The position numbers were made by a program, and so were the translations under genes. The notes under the pieces were generated by a model that saw only the letters and a program-made list of their open reading frames with translations, was not told the origin of the DNA and searched no databases. Source: Sneathiella sp. (lineage in GTDB: Bacteria > Pseudomonadota > Alphaproteobacteria > Sneathiellales > Sneathiellaceae). From it: a stretch of DNA of 16,588 nucleotides. The stretch lies in the NCBI GenBank assembly GCA_016765515.1, contig JAESPT010000263.1:1-16588 (forward strand). Direction: 5' to 3'. Below, piece by piece: positions 1-7,113 of this stretch (the stretch's first letter is position 1; each line of letters opens with the position of its first letter).

Positions 1-98
1 CGAATATCCATTCCTGCGCTTCCCGTGGTTTCATAGGAGGGAAGCGGAAGATCGGCGCCGTGAACGAGGCGGGTAATCTCGATTGAGACGTTTGACAT
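1..98 (-). CDS. dut: Deoxyuridine 5'-triphosphate nucleotidohydrolase (dUTPase), N-terminal part, cut by the window edge
   Basis: Hydrolyses dUTP to dUMP and pyrophosphate, which keeps uracil out of DNA and feeds thymidylate synthesis. Only the first 32 codons are in the window, read leftward from an ATG at 98-96. The peptide contains LPLPSYETTGSAGMDI, which matches dUTPase motif I (LPxYxTxGSAGxDL). The start codon overlaps the last base of the coaBC stop (TAATG), so the two genes are probably translationally coupled. The coaBC-dut order is common in alphaproteobacteria. The rest of the enzyme, including the other four motifs, lies outside the window. The identification is firm from the motif plus context even though the piece is short. 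Confidence 0.9.
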   Translation of the reverse strand, partial: MSNVSIEITRLVHGADLPLPSYETTGSAGMDI

Positions 99-1315
99 TA
101 ATGAATACCTTGAAAAAAATCTGAAATTTGTAGGGCAAGAGCATCGGCAACCGCCTGTTTGCTCATTTTTGGCCAATTCTTGACCCCCGCGTGTGTGATT
201 AGATGAACCCTGTTTTCATCGCCGCCAAAGGTTCCCGTGTCCGGGCTCACATCATTGGCAACGATCCAGTTACATCCTTTTTTTGAGAGCTTTTTTGTGC
301 CATTTTCAATGACATTTTCCGTCTCAGCGGCAAAGCCAATAACCAGTTCAGGCCGCCGCCCGTCCAGTTGACAAATTGTAGCCAATATATCGGGGTTTTC
401 CACAAACTTTAAGTCCGGTAGCGCGCCGTTTTTCTTTTTGATTTTCTGATCCGCCGCACTGGCCACCCGCCAATCTGCAACTGCTGCTGCAAATACGGCG
501 CCGTCGGCAGGCAGTGCAGCTTCCGTTGCTTTCAGCATCTCTTTTGCAGACTCGACCTGAACAGTTGTGACTCCCTTGGGTGTTTCCAGTCGGGTTGGAC
601 CGGAGATCAGCGTCACCTCTGCCCCAAGATCGGCCAAAGAGGACGCAATGGCGTAACCTTGCTTGCCTGAAGAACGGTTGGCAATATAACGCACCGGATC
701 AATTGGTTCATGGGTTGGGCCGGCCGTCACAACAAATTTCTTACCTTGAAGCGGTTGGTTTTTACCCCCGTTTAAGAAATCGGAAATCGCATCGGCAATC
801 GTAGCCGGTTCACAAAGACGGCCCGGGCCAAATTCACCGCACGCCATATCTCCGTCATCGGGGCCAATGACATGGACACCATCCTTTCGTAAAGTAGCCA
901 AATTCCGCTTTGTTGCAGCATGTTCCCACATACGTACATTCATAGCGGGGGCAATCATCACCGATTTGTCTGTTGCAAGAAGGGCCGTCGTTGCCAGATC
1001 TGTTGCCAGGCCATTGGCCATTTTTGCCATCAAATCCGCCGTTGCCGGGGCGACAACAACAAGATCAGCACTGCGCGATAGCCGGATATGTCCCATTTCC
1101 GCCTCATCGGTCAGGGAAAACAGATCCGTAAAGACTTTCTCCCCGGTCAGAGATGCAACGGAGAGGGGGGTGACAAATTCCTCGGCTGCTTTTGTCAAAA
1201 TTGCCCGCGTTTTGATACCACGCTTGGAGAGCAGCCGAATAAGCTCGAGGCATTTATACGCAGCGATACCGCCGCCAATGATCAACAGCACTGATTTTTC
1301 TGAACTCAAAGCCAA
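98..1315 (-). CDS. coaBC: Bifunctional phosphopantothenoylcysteine decarboxylase / phosphopantothenate-cysteine ligase
   Basis: Catalyses two steps of coenzyme A synthesis: ligation of cysteine to 4'-phosphopantothenate, then decarboxylation to 4'-phosphopantetheine. The protein is 405 aa, the usual length. Residues 1-190 are the flavin-dependent CoaC domain: GGGIAAYK near residue 14, the active-site His at about 76 (EMGHIRLS), PAMN at 123-126 and the Cys of MACGEFGPGR at about 159. From about 192 comes the CoaB domain, with VTAGPTHEPIDPVRYIANRSSGKQG (positions about 195-220) and the KIKKK lysine cluster at about 291. The start is uncertain. The TTG at 1315 abuts an AGGCGGA sequence, while a second TTG two codons later (1309-1307) has that same Shine-Dalgarno-like sequence at a better spacing. 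It sits 109 bases downstream of ubiB and overlaps dut by one base. Confidence 0.96.
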   Translation of the reverse strand: MALSSEKSVLLIIGGGIAAYKCLELIRLLSKRGIKTRAILTKAAEEFVTPLSVASLTGEKVFTDLFSLTDEAEMGHIRLSRSADLVVVAPATADLMAKMANGLATDLATTALLATDKSVMIAPAMNVRMWEHAATKRNLATLRKDGVHVIGPDDGDMACGEFGPGRLCEPATIADAISDFLNGGKNQPLQGKKFVVTAGPTHEPIDPVRYIANRSSGKQGYAIASSLADLGAEVTLISGPTRLETPKGVTTVQVESAKEMLKATEAALPADGAVFAAAVADWRVASAADQKIKKKNGALPDLKFVENPDILATICQLDGRRPELVIGFAAETENVIENGTKKLSKKGCNWIVANDVSPDTGTFGGDENRVHLITHAGVKNWPKMSKQAVADALALQISDFFQGIH

Positions 1316-1346
1316 TCCGCCTATTTTACTTCTCTTTTATGTGAAT

Positions 1347-1375
1347 AAAATAGTAACCGGAGCTTTTTCGTGCAA
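1347..1375 (-). promoter_or_regulatory. Possible sigma70-type promoter for coaBC-dut
   Basis: In the 109-base AT-rich gap between ubiB and coaBC, the minus strand reads TTGCAC (1375-1370), a 17-base spacer, then TATTTT (1352-1347). The match to the consensus is only partial: 3 of 6 at -35 and 4 of 6 at -10. The spacing and position, about 35 bases upstream of the coaBC start, are suitable. It would give coaBC-dut a promoter separate from ubiE-ubiB. I see no GC-rich hairpin terminator for ubiB in this gap. Confidence 0.3.
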
Positions 1376-1424
1376 GCAATTAATTATCAAAAAAAATGAA
1401 TAATTTAACAAACGGTATTTTCGG

Positions 1425-3041
1425 TTAAAGATACTGCATCAAAAGATAGGTGGCCAGTGCGCCGACAATAATCCCGTTCACAAGATAAAATGCCCGAAAA
1501 CCCCGGTCTCTAGGAAAGTCTTCCCGCCTCTGACCCTGCCTGTTCTTACCGCTAAACTTTTGTTCTTCAATATGATTTAGAAGCCGATCGGTTTTTGTAA
1601 CCAAATCTGGCAACTGCTTGAGAAAGGTAAAGCCGTCTTTCATGATTTGCGCCGCTTTGGCTTCCGGACCCATATTTTCCCGCATCCATTCTTCCACCGT
1701 CGGGTGGGAAACGTCCCAGAAATTTATTTTCGGATTGATGCTTTGAGCAACTCCCTCTGCGGTCACCATAGTCTTTTGCAGAAGAAGCAGATGAGGTTGC
1801 GTTTCCATCTCAAAGGTTTCCGTGATCTGAAAAAGCTGCACAAGCAACCGGCCCAGAGAGATTTCATCGACTGATTTACCAAGAATAGGTTCGCCAATGG
1901 AGCGGCACGCCTGGGTGAACGCATCCAAAGACTTATGCGGCGGTACATATCCGGCTTCAAAATGAACTTCTGCCGCCCGGCGGTAATCTCCGGTTAGAAA
2001 AGCAAACAACATTTCGGCCATAAACAGGCGTGATTGGTGATCCATCCGCCCCATAATACCGAAATCAACCGCAACCAAAGTCCCGTCATCTGTGACGAAC
2101 AGATTTCCATGATGCATATCTGCGTGAAAAAAACCGTCCCGCAAGACCTGCTTCAGGAAAACACGAATAACGTTAGCAGATATGGCTTCCAGATCATGGC
2201 CCGCAGCAACAAGATCCTCCATGTTTGACAGGCTGATCCCTTCGACGCGGCTTTGCGTCATCACCCGTTTACCCGTCCGCTGCCAATCGATGGAGGGAAC
2301 GGAAAAAGCCGGATCATCGGCAAAGTTTTCTGCTATTTCAGCCGCCGCCGCCGCCTCCAGGCGAAGATCCATCTCCAATTCAACAGTTTCCGCAAGAACA
2401 TCAACCATTTTGGTGAGCCGCAAACGTCTGAATGCTGGCTGAAATCGCTCGACCAGAGTGGCAATCCAGAAAAACAACTGGATGTCGCGCTCAAAAGCTG
2501 CCTCGATCCCGGGGCGCAATATTTTTACAGCAACTTTATGCCGTATTATCTCTGTCCCTTCCGGATCCTCGTCAGTAGGAGCCGCCAGTTCTTCCTCGAC
2601 AATAGCAAAATGAACCTGCGCAATGGATGCCGCAGCTACCGGCTTGGGATCAAACTCCACATAAAGCTCTTCAATAGAATGTTCCAGCTCCTTTTCAACA
2701 GTTTGCCTGGCCTCTTCCGCAGAAAAGGGAGGGAGCTTGTCTCTGAGATTACCCAGATCCTTGGCGATTTCTTCCCCCAGCAAGTCAGAGCGGACGGAAA
2801 GAGCCTGTCCGAGCTTTATAAAACTGGGCCCCAGCTCCTGCAACGCACCGGCAAGACGTTCCCCTTTACGCAAATGCTTCTGTGAGGAAGCGCCGACTGC
2901 AAAAAGCGGTAAGAGCAGCCGTACCAATTTCACGTAAAAGGGTGCGTCAGCAAATCCATCAAGAAGAAACAGAGCGTCATAGCGCGCCAAAGTGCGAACA
3001 ACAAAGAACAGGCGTATTAAATTGCTAATCCCCAGAATCAC
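1425..3041 (-). CDS. ubiB: UbiB, atypical protein kinase-like ATPase of ubiquinone biosynthesis
   Basis: UbiB belongs to the ABC1/ADCK/COQ8 family. It is needed for ubiquinone biosynthesis, probably as a membrane-associated ATPase that supports the Ubi enzymes. The 538-aa protein has the family's signatures: the KxGQ motif (K76-LG-Q79) with SVRSDLL after it, the alanine-rich nucleotide loop AAASIAQVH (136-144), the invariant Lys of AVKILRPG (K173), the catalytic-loop HADMHHGN (306-313) and the metal-binding VDFG (325-328). The last 25 residues (514-538) form a hydrophobic helix, the usual C-terminal membrane anchor. The start is GTG at 3041-3039, nine bases after the ubiE TAG, with a GGGGATC ribosome-binding sequence in the gap. 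ubiE-ubiB adjacency supports a shared transcript. Confidence 0.96.
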   Translation of the reverse strand: MILGISNLIRLFFVVRTLARYDALFLLDGFADAPFYVKLVRLLLPLFAVGASSQKHLRKGERLAGALQELGPSFIKLGQALSVRSDLLGEEIAKDLGNLRDKLPPFSAEEARQTVEKELEHSIEELYVEFDPKPVAAASIAQVHFAIVEEELAAPTDEDPEGTEIIRHKVAVKILRPGIEAAFERDIQLFFWIATLVERFQPAFRRLRLTKMVDVLAETVELEMDLRLEAAAAAEIAENFADDPAFSVPSIDWQRTGKRVMTQSRVEGISLSNMEDLVAAGHDLEAISANVIRVFLKQVLRDGFFHADMHHGNLFVTDDGTLVAVDFGIMGRMDHQSRLFMAEMLFAFLTGDYRRAAEVHFEAGYVPPHKSLDAFTQACRSIGEPILGKSVDEISLGRLLVQLFQITETFEMETQPHLLLLQKTMVTAEGVAQSINPKINFWDVSHPTVEEWMRENMGPEAKAAQIMKDGFTFLKQLPDLVTKTDRLLNHIEEQKFSGKNRQGQRREDFPRDRGFRAFYLVNGIIVGALATYLLMQYL

Positions 3042-3050
3042 TGTGATCCC

Positions 3051-3824
3051 CTATAAACGCCAAGCGGAATGAATAGCGGCAATACCGCCAGAAAGCTTCC
3101 GAAATTTAACCTGGCCCAATCCGGCTTCACTGATCATATTCTTGAAGGTCTCTGCATTGGGAAACTGGCGAATACTTTCAACGAGATACTTATAGGAATC
3201 GCTATCCCCAGCAATAATGCCCCCGACTTTCGGCAAGATGTTAAAGGAGTAGAAATCATAAAACTCCTTGAGGCCCGGCGTTGTCACAGTGCTGAATTCC
3301 AGACACATGAAACGGCCAGCAGGTTTTAAAACCCGCCGCGCCTCCCTTAGCGCCAGGGGAATATCGGTGACATTGCGTATCCCAAAAGCAATGGTGTAGG
3401 CATCTACGGATTTGTCTTCAAGCGGCAGGGCCATGGCGTCCCCATTGACCCATTGAAGACCGTTTAATCGTCCCTGATCCAGGGCCCGGTCCTGACCAAC
3501 GCTCAACATGGCGTGATTGATATCAAGAACAGTCACTTTTCCATCATTGTTAATCCGGTCGAGAAACTTGAAGGCGACATCCCCTGTTCCGCCAGCTACA
3601 TCCAGAAGATGCTGACCGGGGCGCGGCATCAGCCAATCCATCATCGCTGTTTTCCATAAGCGGTGAACACCGGCACTCATCAGATCATTCATCAGATCGT
3701 AATTTTCCGCAACACTGTCAAACACACCGCGAACAAGTCCAGCTTTTTCAGAAACAGGGACGTCCTTGAAACCGAAATGAGTGCTGTCTGAAGAAGTTCC
3801 CTCAGGAGTATCGGAGGAGGTCAT
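3051..3824 (-). CDS. ubiE: Ubiquinone (and possibly menaquinone) biosynthesis C-methyltransferase UbiE
   Basis: An S-adenosylmethionine-dependent C-methyltransferase that methylates the benzoquinol ring in ubiquinone synthesis; family members also act on demethylmenaquinol. The 257-aa protein opens with a short Ser/Thr-rich tail (1-15), then the family signature FGFKDVPVSEKAGLVRGVFD (17-36) and YDLMNDLMS. SAM motif I is LDVAGGTGD (74-82), and the second signature lies around RVLKPAGRFMCLEFS. It ends in GGIAAIHSAWRL, typical of UbiE. The start is ATG at 3824-3822, with GAGG eight bases upstream. It is first of a ubiE-ubiB-coaBC-dut run and is separated from the unknown ORF upstream by 104 bases, in which I see no obvious hairpin. 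Confidence 0.97.
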   Translation of the reverse strand: MTSSDTPEGTSSDSTHFGFKDVPVSEKAGLVRGVFDSVAENYDLMNDLMSAGVHRLWKTAMMDWLMPRPGQHLLDVAGGTGDVAFKFLDRINNDGKVTVLDINHAMLSVGQDRALDQGRLNGLQWVNGDAMALPLEDKSVDAYTIAFGIRNVTDIPLALREARRVLKPAGRFMCLEFSTVTTPGLKEFYDFYSFNILPKVGGIIAGDSDSYKYLVESIRQFPNAETFKNMISEAGLGQVKFRKLSGGIAAIHSAWRL

Positions 3825-3928
3825 GGTGATCCTCGAAAGAGTGAATGCAAAAGCCTAAGCCTTGTTTTGCCCATATTGCCGCCAAGTGCAAGCTCCAAAT
3901 GCAATCCGATACCTTGGCAGATAATAAA

Positions 3929-4333
3929 TCAGGAGAGATCAAAACTGTCTACGGCTCCTTCAGAACCCTCTCTCTTTTCGGACTTTAAAGGAACCACAGC
4001 GCCGAAATTCTGTGGATAGATCTGCGGCATTCGAAATTGACGAGGCAATTCATATATTTCTCTATCCACCCTAAAATTCGACGGCAACTCTTCTTCCACC
4101 GGCGCATTCCAATGATACTTAGAGGGATCCATCACCTCTTTTTCGCGCGCCCAATGGTCTTTGCAAATTTCACCATTATCATCACGATTGTAATACGGAC
4201 GTTCCCCGTAAAACTCTTTCAGGAATTCTAGTTTTGGGCTGTGTATTACATGCAAAAGACCAGCCCTCCTCATGGCGACCAGTTTTGAAATCCAATCCTC
4301 TTCCCGCGATGAAAAAGACAAGAGATCTACCAT
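3929..4333 (-). CDS. Hypothetical protein, possibly an N-terminally truncated or disrupted gene
   Basis: An open frame of 134 codons with an ordinary-looking composition: charged and aromatic, no signal peptide, no membrane segment. I do not recognise a family. Visible features are a Trp/Leu-rich start (EEDWISKLVAMRRAGLLHVI), a Tyr-rich middle (FYGERPYYNRDDNG, KYHWNAP) and a Pro/Gln-rich end (PRQFRMPQIYPQNFG). The ATG at 4333-4331 has no Shine-Dalgarno sequence and directly follows an in-frame TAA (4336-4334). The same frame is open upstream of that stop to an ATG at 4447-4445. This suggests either a short leader ORF directly joined to the gene or a longer gene broken by a mutation. It sits between ubiE and the divergent mutM gene, beside very AT-rich DNA. 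That it is coding is likely but not certain. Confidence 0.6.
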   Translation of the reverse strand: MVDLLSFSSREEDWISKLVAMRRAGLLHVIHSPKLEFLKEFYGERPYYNRDDNGEICKDHWAREKEVMDPSKYHWNAPVEEELPSNFRVDREIYELPRQFRMPQIYPQNFGAVVPLKSEKREGSEGAVDSFDLS

Positions 4334-4447
4334 TTAGATAATTCGGATCACCCGGTTTGGCCAACCCAAAAAGCTCCTGCAACTTGAACTGAACATTGGA
4401 TTTGCCTCATACAATTGGGTGAATAGGGATGCATTTTTCTCTGCCAT
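4334..4447 (-). pseudogene. Possible broken 5' part of the 3929-4333 ORF, or a 37-codon leader ORF
   Basis: Starting at the ATG at 4447-4445, the frame reads MAEKNASLFTQLYEANPMF and then degenerates to a TAA at 4336-4334, immediately before the ATG of the 134-codon ORF and in the same frame. In the next frame, over about 4336-4395, the DNA reads FKLQELFGLAKPGDPNYLN, which looks more protein-like than the in-frame reading. A gene hit by two compensating small indels would explain this; a single nonsense mutation or a true leader peptide are the alternatives. No Shine-Dalgarno sequence is seen before 4447. A sequencing error cannot be excluded. Confidence 0.35.
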
Positions 4448-4579
4448 CGAAAAAAAGGATCGCCGATATTATTTATGTTGTTTTAATAATTTTTATTTCA
4501 ATCATATATAGAATTAAAAATTCAACCTTTCCCAAATGATTGACTGGCATCCTTTTCCAATTCTGTTTAAGGTCCGCTG
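4448..4579. promoter_or_regulatory. AT-rich divergent intergenic region upstream of mutM
   Basis: This 132-base gap separates the leftward gene block from the rightward one. Positions 4461-4530 contain only 13 G or C bases in 70, so about 81% A+T, far above the flanking genes. It offers several TATA-like -10 candidates (for example TATATA near 4505) but no single convincing promoter pair. I find no match to the DnaA box TTATCCACA. It probably carries the mutM promoter. Because transcription direction flips here, it is a secondary candidate for an origin or DNA-unwinding region. Confidence 0.4.
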
Positions 4580-5410
4580 ATGCCAGAATTACCCGAAGTT
4601 GAAACCGTTGCCAAAGGCCTGGAACAGGCGCTCATTGGCGATACCTTTTGCAAAATTACCCTGAGACGGGAAAATTTGCGGTTCCCGTTTCCTGACAATT
4701 TCGCCGACACCCTTATTGATAAGAAGATCACGCGGATAAACCGACGCGCTAAATATCTTCTCATGACCCTGGAAGATGGCACCGTGATGATCAGTCATCT
4801 GGGCATGTCAGGCAGCTTCCGAATTGACGCGGGACCCGTAGACAAACTGGACAAGCATGATCATGTGATTTTTGAAACCCTTCAAGGGGTTACAGTTCGC
4901 TATCATGATCCTCGGCGATTTGGCTTTATGCTCCTCACCTGTGAGGAGAAGATGGACAGCCATCCACAGTTAAGCGGGCTTGGGCCTGAGCCTTTGGGGA
5001 ATGAATTTAGTGGACCTGCCCTTGAACATCGACTTGAGGGTCGCAAAGGCCCCATAAAGACGGCTCTCCTGGATCAAAAAGTTGTCGCCGGCATTGGTAA
5101 TATCTATGCCTGTGAAGCCTTGCACCGATCCGGTATTTCTCCGACGCGCGTGTCCGGTACGGTCAAAGGCATCCGTGCTGATCGGCTGGTAAAAGCAGTA
5201 CGAACAGTTTTGGAAGAAGCCATCAAGTCTGGAGGATCAACGTTGCGAAATTATAGCGCTCCTTCCGGTGAACTGGGCTATTTCCAGCATAATTTCAGAG
5301 TTTACGGAAAAGAAAAAACTGATTGTCCAACCGATAAATGTAACGGAACCATCCAGCGCATGGTGCAGTCTGGCCGCTCCACATTCTATTGCGCCCTCTG
5401 CCAGCGTTAA
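4580..5410 (+). CDS. mutM: Bifunctional DNA-formamidopyrimidine glycosylase / DNA lyase
   Basis: Base-excision repair enzyme that removes 8-oxoguanine and formamidopyrimidines, then cleaves the abasic site by beta/delta elimination. The 276-aa protein begins MPELPEVE. Pro2 becomes the N-terminal nucleophile after Met removal, and Glu3 is the catalytic acid. Lys58 in RRAKYL and HLGMSGSF (73-80) match the family. LDQKVVAGIGNIYACEAL is the helix-two-turn-helix DNA-binding segment. The C-terminal zinc finger uses Cys249, Cys254, Cys271 and Cys274 and ends GRSTFYCALCQR; its first pair is C-x4-C rather than the E. coli C-x2-C. The ATG has AAGG upstream (TTAAGGTCCGCTG). mutM near ubiE, divergently arranged, is common in alphaproteobacteria. 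The downstream gap to the hydratase gene is 174 bases. Confidence 0.97.
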   Translation: MPELPEVETVAKGLEQALIGDTFCKITLRRENLRFPFPDNFADTLIDKKITRINRRAKYLLMTLEDGTVMISHLGMSGSFRIDAGPVDKLDKHDHVIFETLQGVTVRYHDPRRFGFMLLTCEEKMDSHPQLSGLGPEPLGNEFSGPALEHRLEGRKGPIKTALLDQKVVAGIGNIYACEALHRSGISPTRVSGTVKGIRADRLVKAVRTVLEEAIKSGGSTLRNYSAPSGELGYFQHNFRVYGKEKTDCPTDKCNGTIQRMVQSGRSTFYCALCQR

Positions 5411-5451
5411 TAAACGGATATCCAAATATGTGTAAAGGGCAAGATATTTGC

Positions 5452-5466
5452 TGGACATGGTGTCCA
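5452..5466. repeat. Short perfect inverted repeat downstream of mutM
   Basis: TGGACA-TGG-TGTCCA forms a six-base-pair palindromic hairpin about 40 bases after the mutM stop. It lacks a following T-run, so it is not a standard intrinsic terminator. Thirteen bases further on lies the eight-base palindrome TGACGTCA (5479-5486). Either could be a protein-binding site, but both are short enough to occur by chance. Confidence 0.25.
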
Positions 5467-5584
5467 TTGCGAAGATAATGACGTCAGCATTTTAAGCCAG
5501 AGGTCGGCTCAATATTAGGGCTAGAGGCTCTTGTACTTGGTCAACTTTTGCACAGTGACACTATTTATGACAGGAGCTTAAGTC

Positions 5585-6361
5585 ATGGCCTATAATAATA
5601 TTATCGTGGAAACACACGGTGCTGTCGGTCTTATCCGCCTTAACCGCCCCAAAGCGCTCAATGCCCTTTGTCAGGAACTCACAGAGGAAATGGGTGTCGC
5701 CCTGGACAAGTTTGAGGCCGATGAGGCAATCGGTGCCATTGTCTTGACAGGATCGGAAAAAGCTTTTGCTGCTGGCGCCGATATCAAGGAAATGCAGTCC
5801 AGAACCTATATGGACGTCTACAAGGCTGATTTCATTACAGCCACATGGGAACGAGTTAGCCGCTGCCGAAAACCTGTTATTGCAGCGGTTGCCGGATATG
5901 CACTGGGCGGCGGATGTGAACTTGCCATGATGTGCGACTTTATTCTCGCCGCTGATAATGCACAATTTGGCCAACCTGAAATCAAGCTCGGCACCATTCC
6001 AGGCGCTGGTGGTACACAACGCCTCACCCGTTTTGTCGGGAAATCAAAAGCCATGGAAATGTGCCTTACGGGCCGCATGATGGGGGCAGAGGAAGCGGAA
6101 CGTTCCGGTCTGGTGAGCCGAATTGTGCCCTTGGATGACCTGGAGAGCGAGGCGATCAAGGTGGCCAATTCCATTGCTGAGTTGTCCGGGCCGGTTGTTA
6201 TGATGTGCAAAGAGAGCGTCAACAAGTCCTATGAGACTACTCTTCGGGAGGGAATCATGTTCGAACGTCGTGTCTTTCATTCGACATTTGCGACGGAAGA
6301 TCAGAAAGAAGGCATGGCTGCTTTTGCCGAAAAACGCTCTCCTTCGTTCAAAAACCAGTAG
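5585..6361 (+). CDS. Enoyl-CoA hydratase/isomerase (crotonase) family protein
   Basis: A crotonase-fold enzyme, most likely enoyl-CoA hydratase, adding water across 2-enoyl-CoA in beta-oxidation of fatty acids. The 258-aa protein has [13 protein letters not shown] (16-28), the CoA/oxyanion-hole segment [12 protein letters not shown] (59-70), [15 protein letters not shown] (105-118, with catalytic-position Glu112) and [20 protein letters not shown] (128-147, with Glu132). Both glutamates used by true hydratases are present, which favours hydratase over a pure isomerase. The ATG at 5585 has AGGAG eight bases upstream. It lies between mutM and rpsT, an arrangement seen in other alphaproteobacteria with no evident functional link. 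Exact substrate chain length cannot be read from the sequence. Confidence 0.93.
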   Translation: MAYNNIIVETHGAVGLIRLNRPKALNALCQELTEEMGVALDKFEADEAIGAIVLTGSEKAFAAGADIKEMQSRTYMDVYKADFITATWERVSRCRKPVIAAVAGYALGGGCELAMMCDFILAADNAQFGQPEIKLGTIPGAGGTQRLTRFVGKSKAMEMCLTGRMMGAEEAERSGLVSRIVPLDDLESEAIKVANSIAELSGPVVMMCKESVNKSYETTLREGIMFERRVFHSTFATEDQKEGMAAFAEKRSPSFKNQ

Positions 6362-6450
6362 GCGCGGCATAAAATATCCGATTGAATGCCTCTTTATCAT
6401 GAGAATTTGCTCTTTTTTCTCTTTATTGCGGCAAATTGAAGATTAACCTA

Positions 6451-6479
6451 TTGACGGCAGAAAATTGGCTGGCTATAAC
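6451..6479 (+). promoter_or_regulatory. Sigma70-type promoter of rpsT
   Basis: TTGACG (6451-6456), a 17-base spacer and TATAAC (6474-6479) match the -35/-10 consensus at 5 of 6 bases each with ideal spacing. Transcription would start near 6486, leaving a leader of about 32 bases before the rpsT ATG. The strength fits a ribosomal protein gene. A TTAACC sequence (6443-6448), resembling a CtrA half-site, lies just upstream of the -35 box; that may be coincidence. Confidence 0.75.
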
Positions 6480-6508
6480 CCGGCTTCCGAAATTCGAAGC
6501 TAATGGAC

Positions 6509-6512
6509 AGGA
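6509..6512 (+). promoter_or_regulatory. Shine-Dalgarno sequence that fixes the rpsT start
   Basis: AGGA lies five bases before the ATG at 6518. This favours that ATG over the in-frame ATG at 6503, which would add MDRIV in front of the conserved S20 N-terminus MAHHKSA. Confidence 0.65.
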
Positions 6513-6517
6513 TTGTC

Positions 6518-6784
6518 ATGGCGCATCATAAATCAGCTATCAAGCGCATCCGGCAGACAGAGACCCACACGGAGCGCAATCGTGCACGGCGTAGCCGCAT
6601 CCGTACTTTCGTCAAGAAAGTTGAAGTCGCTATCGTAGAAGGCGATCACGGTAAAGCAAACGACGCATTGCGTGTCGCTCAGTCTGAACTCAGCCGCGGC
6701 GTTGTAAAAGGCGTGTTGAAAGCCAACACAGCTGCTCGCAAGGTCTCTCGCCTGAACACACGGGTAAAAGCACTGTCCGCATAA
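6518..6784 (+). CDS. rpsT: 30S ribosomal protein S20
   Basis: Small-subunit ribosomal protein that binds 16S rRNA early in 30S assembly. The 88-aa basic helical protein starts [20 protein letters not shown], the standard S20 N-terminus, and ends with RVKALSA. I chose the ATG at 6518 rather than the in-frame ATG at 6503 because of the family N-terminus and the AGGA at 6509-6512. It is monocistronic, with its own promoter at 6451-6479 and a strong terminator 23 bases after the stop. rpsT close to dnaA is a conserved alphaproteobacterial arrangement. Confidence 0.98.
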   Translation: MAHHKSAIKRIRQTETHTERNRARRSRIRTFVKKVEVAIVEGDHGKANDALRVAQSELSRGVVKGVLKANTAARKVSRLNTRVKALSA

Positions 6785-6806
6785 AGACAGTCTGCATACG
6801 AGAATC

Positions 6807-6841
6807 AAGCCGTATCCGAACTCCGGGGACGGCTTTTTTTT
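6807..6841 (+). terminator. Intrinsic terminator of rpsT
   Basis: AAGCCGT (6807-6813) pairs with ACGGCTT (6829-6835), the loop can be shortened by inner CC/GG pairing, and the stem runs straight into eight T residues (6834-6841). This is a standard Rho-independent terminator, insulating rpsT from the region upstream of dnaA. Confidence 0.9.
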
Positions 6842-6938
6842 CCCCTAAAGGGAACCCAATTGACAAAATATCATTCCTAAAATTTTCTACATATTTTACT
6901 TTTGAACCCCTTTTTCCGATAATTTACTACATCTTGTA

Positions 6939-6958
6939 GGTCAACATTATAATTGACC
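6939..6958. repeat. Perfect inverted repeat GGTCAA-N8-TTGACC
   Basis: Six-base arms (6939-6944 and 6953-6958) separated by eight AT-rich bases, giving the symmetry of a dimeric regulator operator. The right arm runs into a second palindrome, AATTGATCAATT (6959-6970), and upstream lies CTACA-TCT-TGTAG (6927-6939). Three palindromes in 44 bases is unusual but each is short. Confidence 0.45.
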
Positions 6959-7005
6959 AATTGATCAATTTATTTTCTCACATTCTCTCTCCCCTCCCTT
7001 GCATC

Positions 7006-7014
7006 TGTGGATAA
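7006..7014 (-). promoter_or_regulatory. DnaA box (perfect consensus)
   Basis: The plus strand reads TGTGGATAA, the exact complement of the consensus DnaA box TTATCCACA. It lies about 270 bases upstream of the rhodanese-dnaA pair and 26 bases beyond the AT-rich tract. It is the only perfect match I found in the intergenic DNA of this window. Confidence 0.75.
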
Positions 7015-7113
7015 GTTCAGATTAAATGCTGCGCTATTGGGAGCACGAACAAAAAAAATGATAGCACGTTATTTGTTTGTATTGGGAGACGGCAAATGGG
7101 TGTAGCTTTGTGC

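Noticed and set aside
867..1403. 178-codon open frame on the plus strand, antisense to coaBC
   Set aside because: It lies almost wholly over the well-supported coaBC gene, has a low-quality composition (Ser/Arg/Ala-rich without motifs) and no ribosome-binding site. It is a reading-frame shadow.
2253..2885. 210-codon open frame on the plus strand, antisense to ubiB
   Set aside because: It overlaps ubiB, whose kinase-like motifs are intact, and its translation shows no domain or sensible start.
6503..6517. Longer rpsT start (MDRIV extension)
   Set aside because: S20 proteins begin with MA(H/N)xKSA, and the AGGA at 6509-6512 is placed for the ATG at 6518.
6860..6888. TTGACA at 6860-6865 as the -35 box of a promoter for the rhodanese-dnaA pair
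   Set aside because: No acceptable -10 hexamer lies 16-18 bases downstream, and it would be about 380 bases from the gene.
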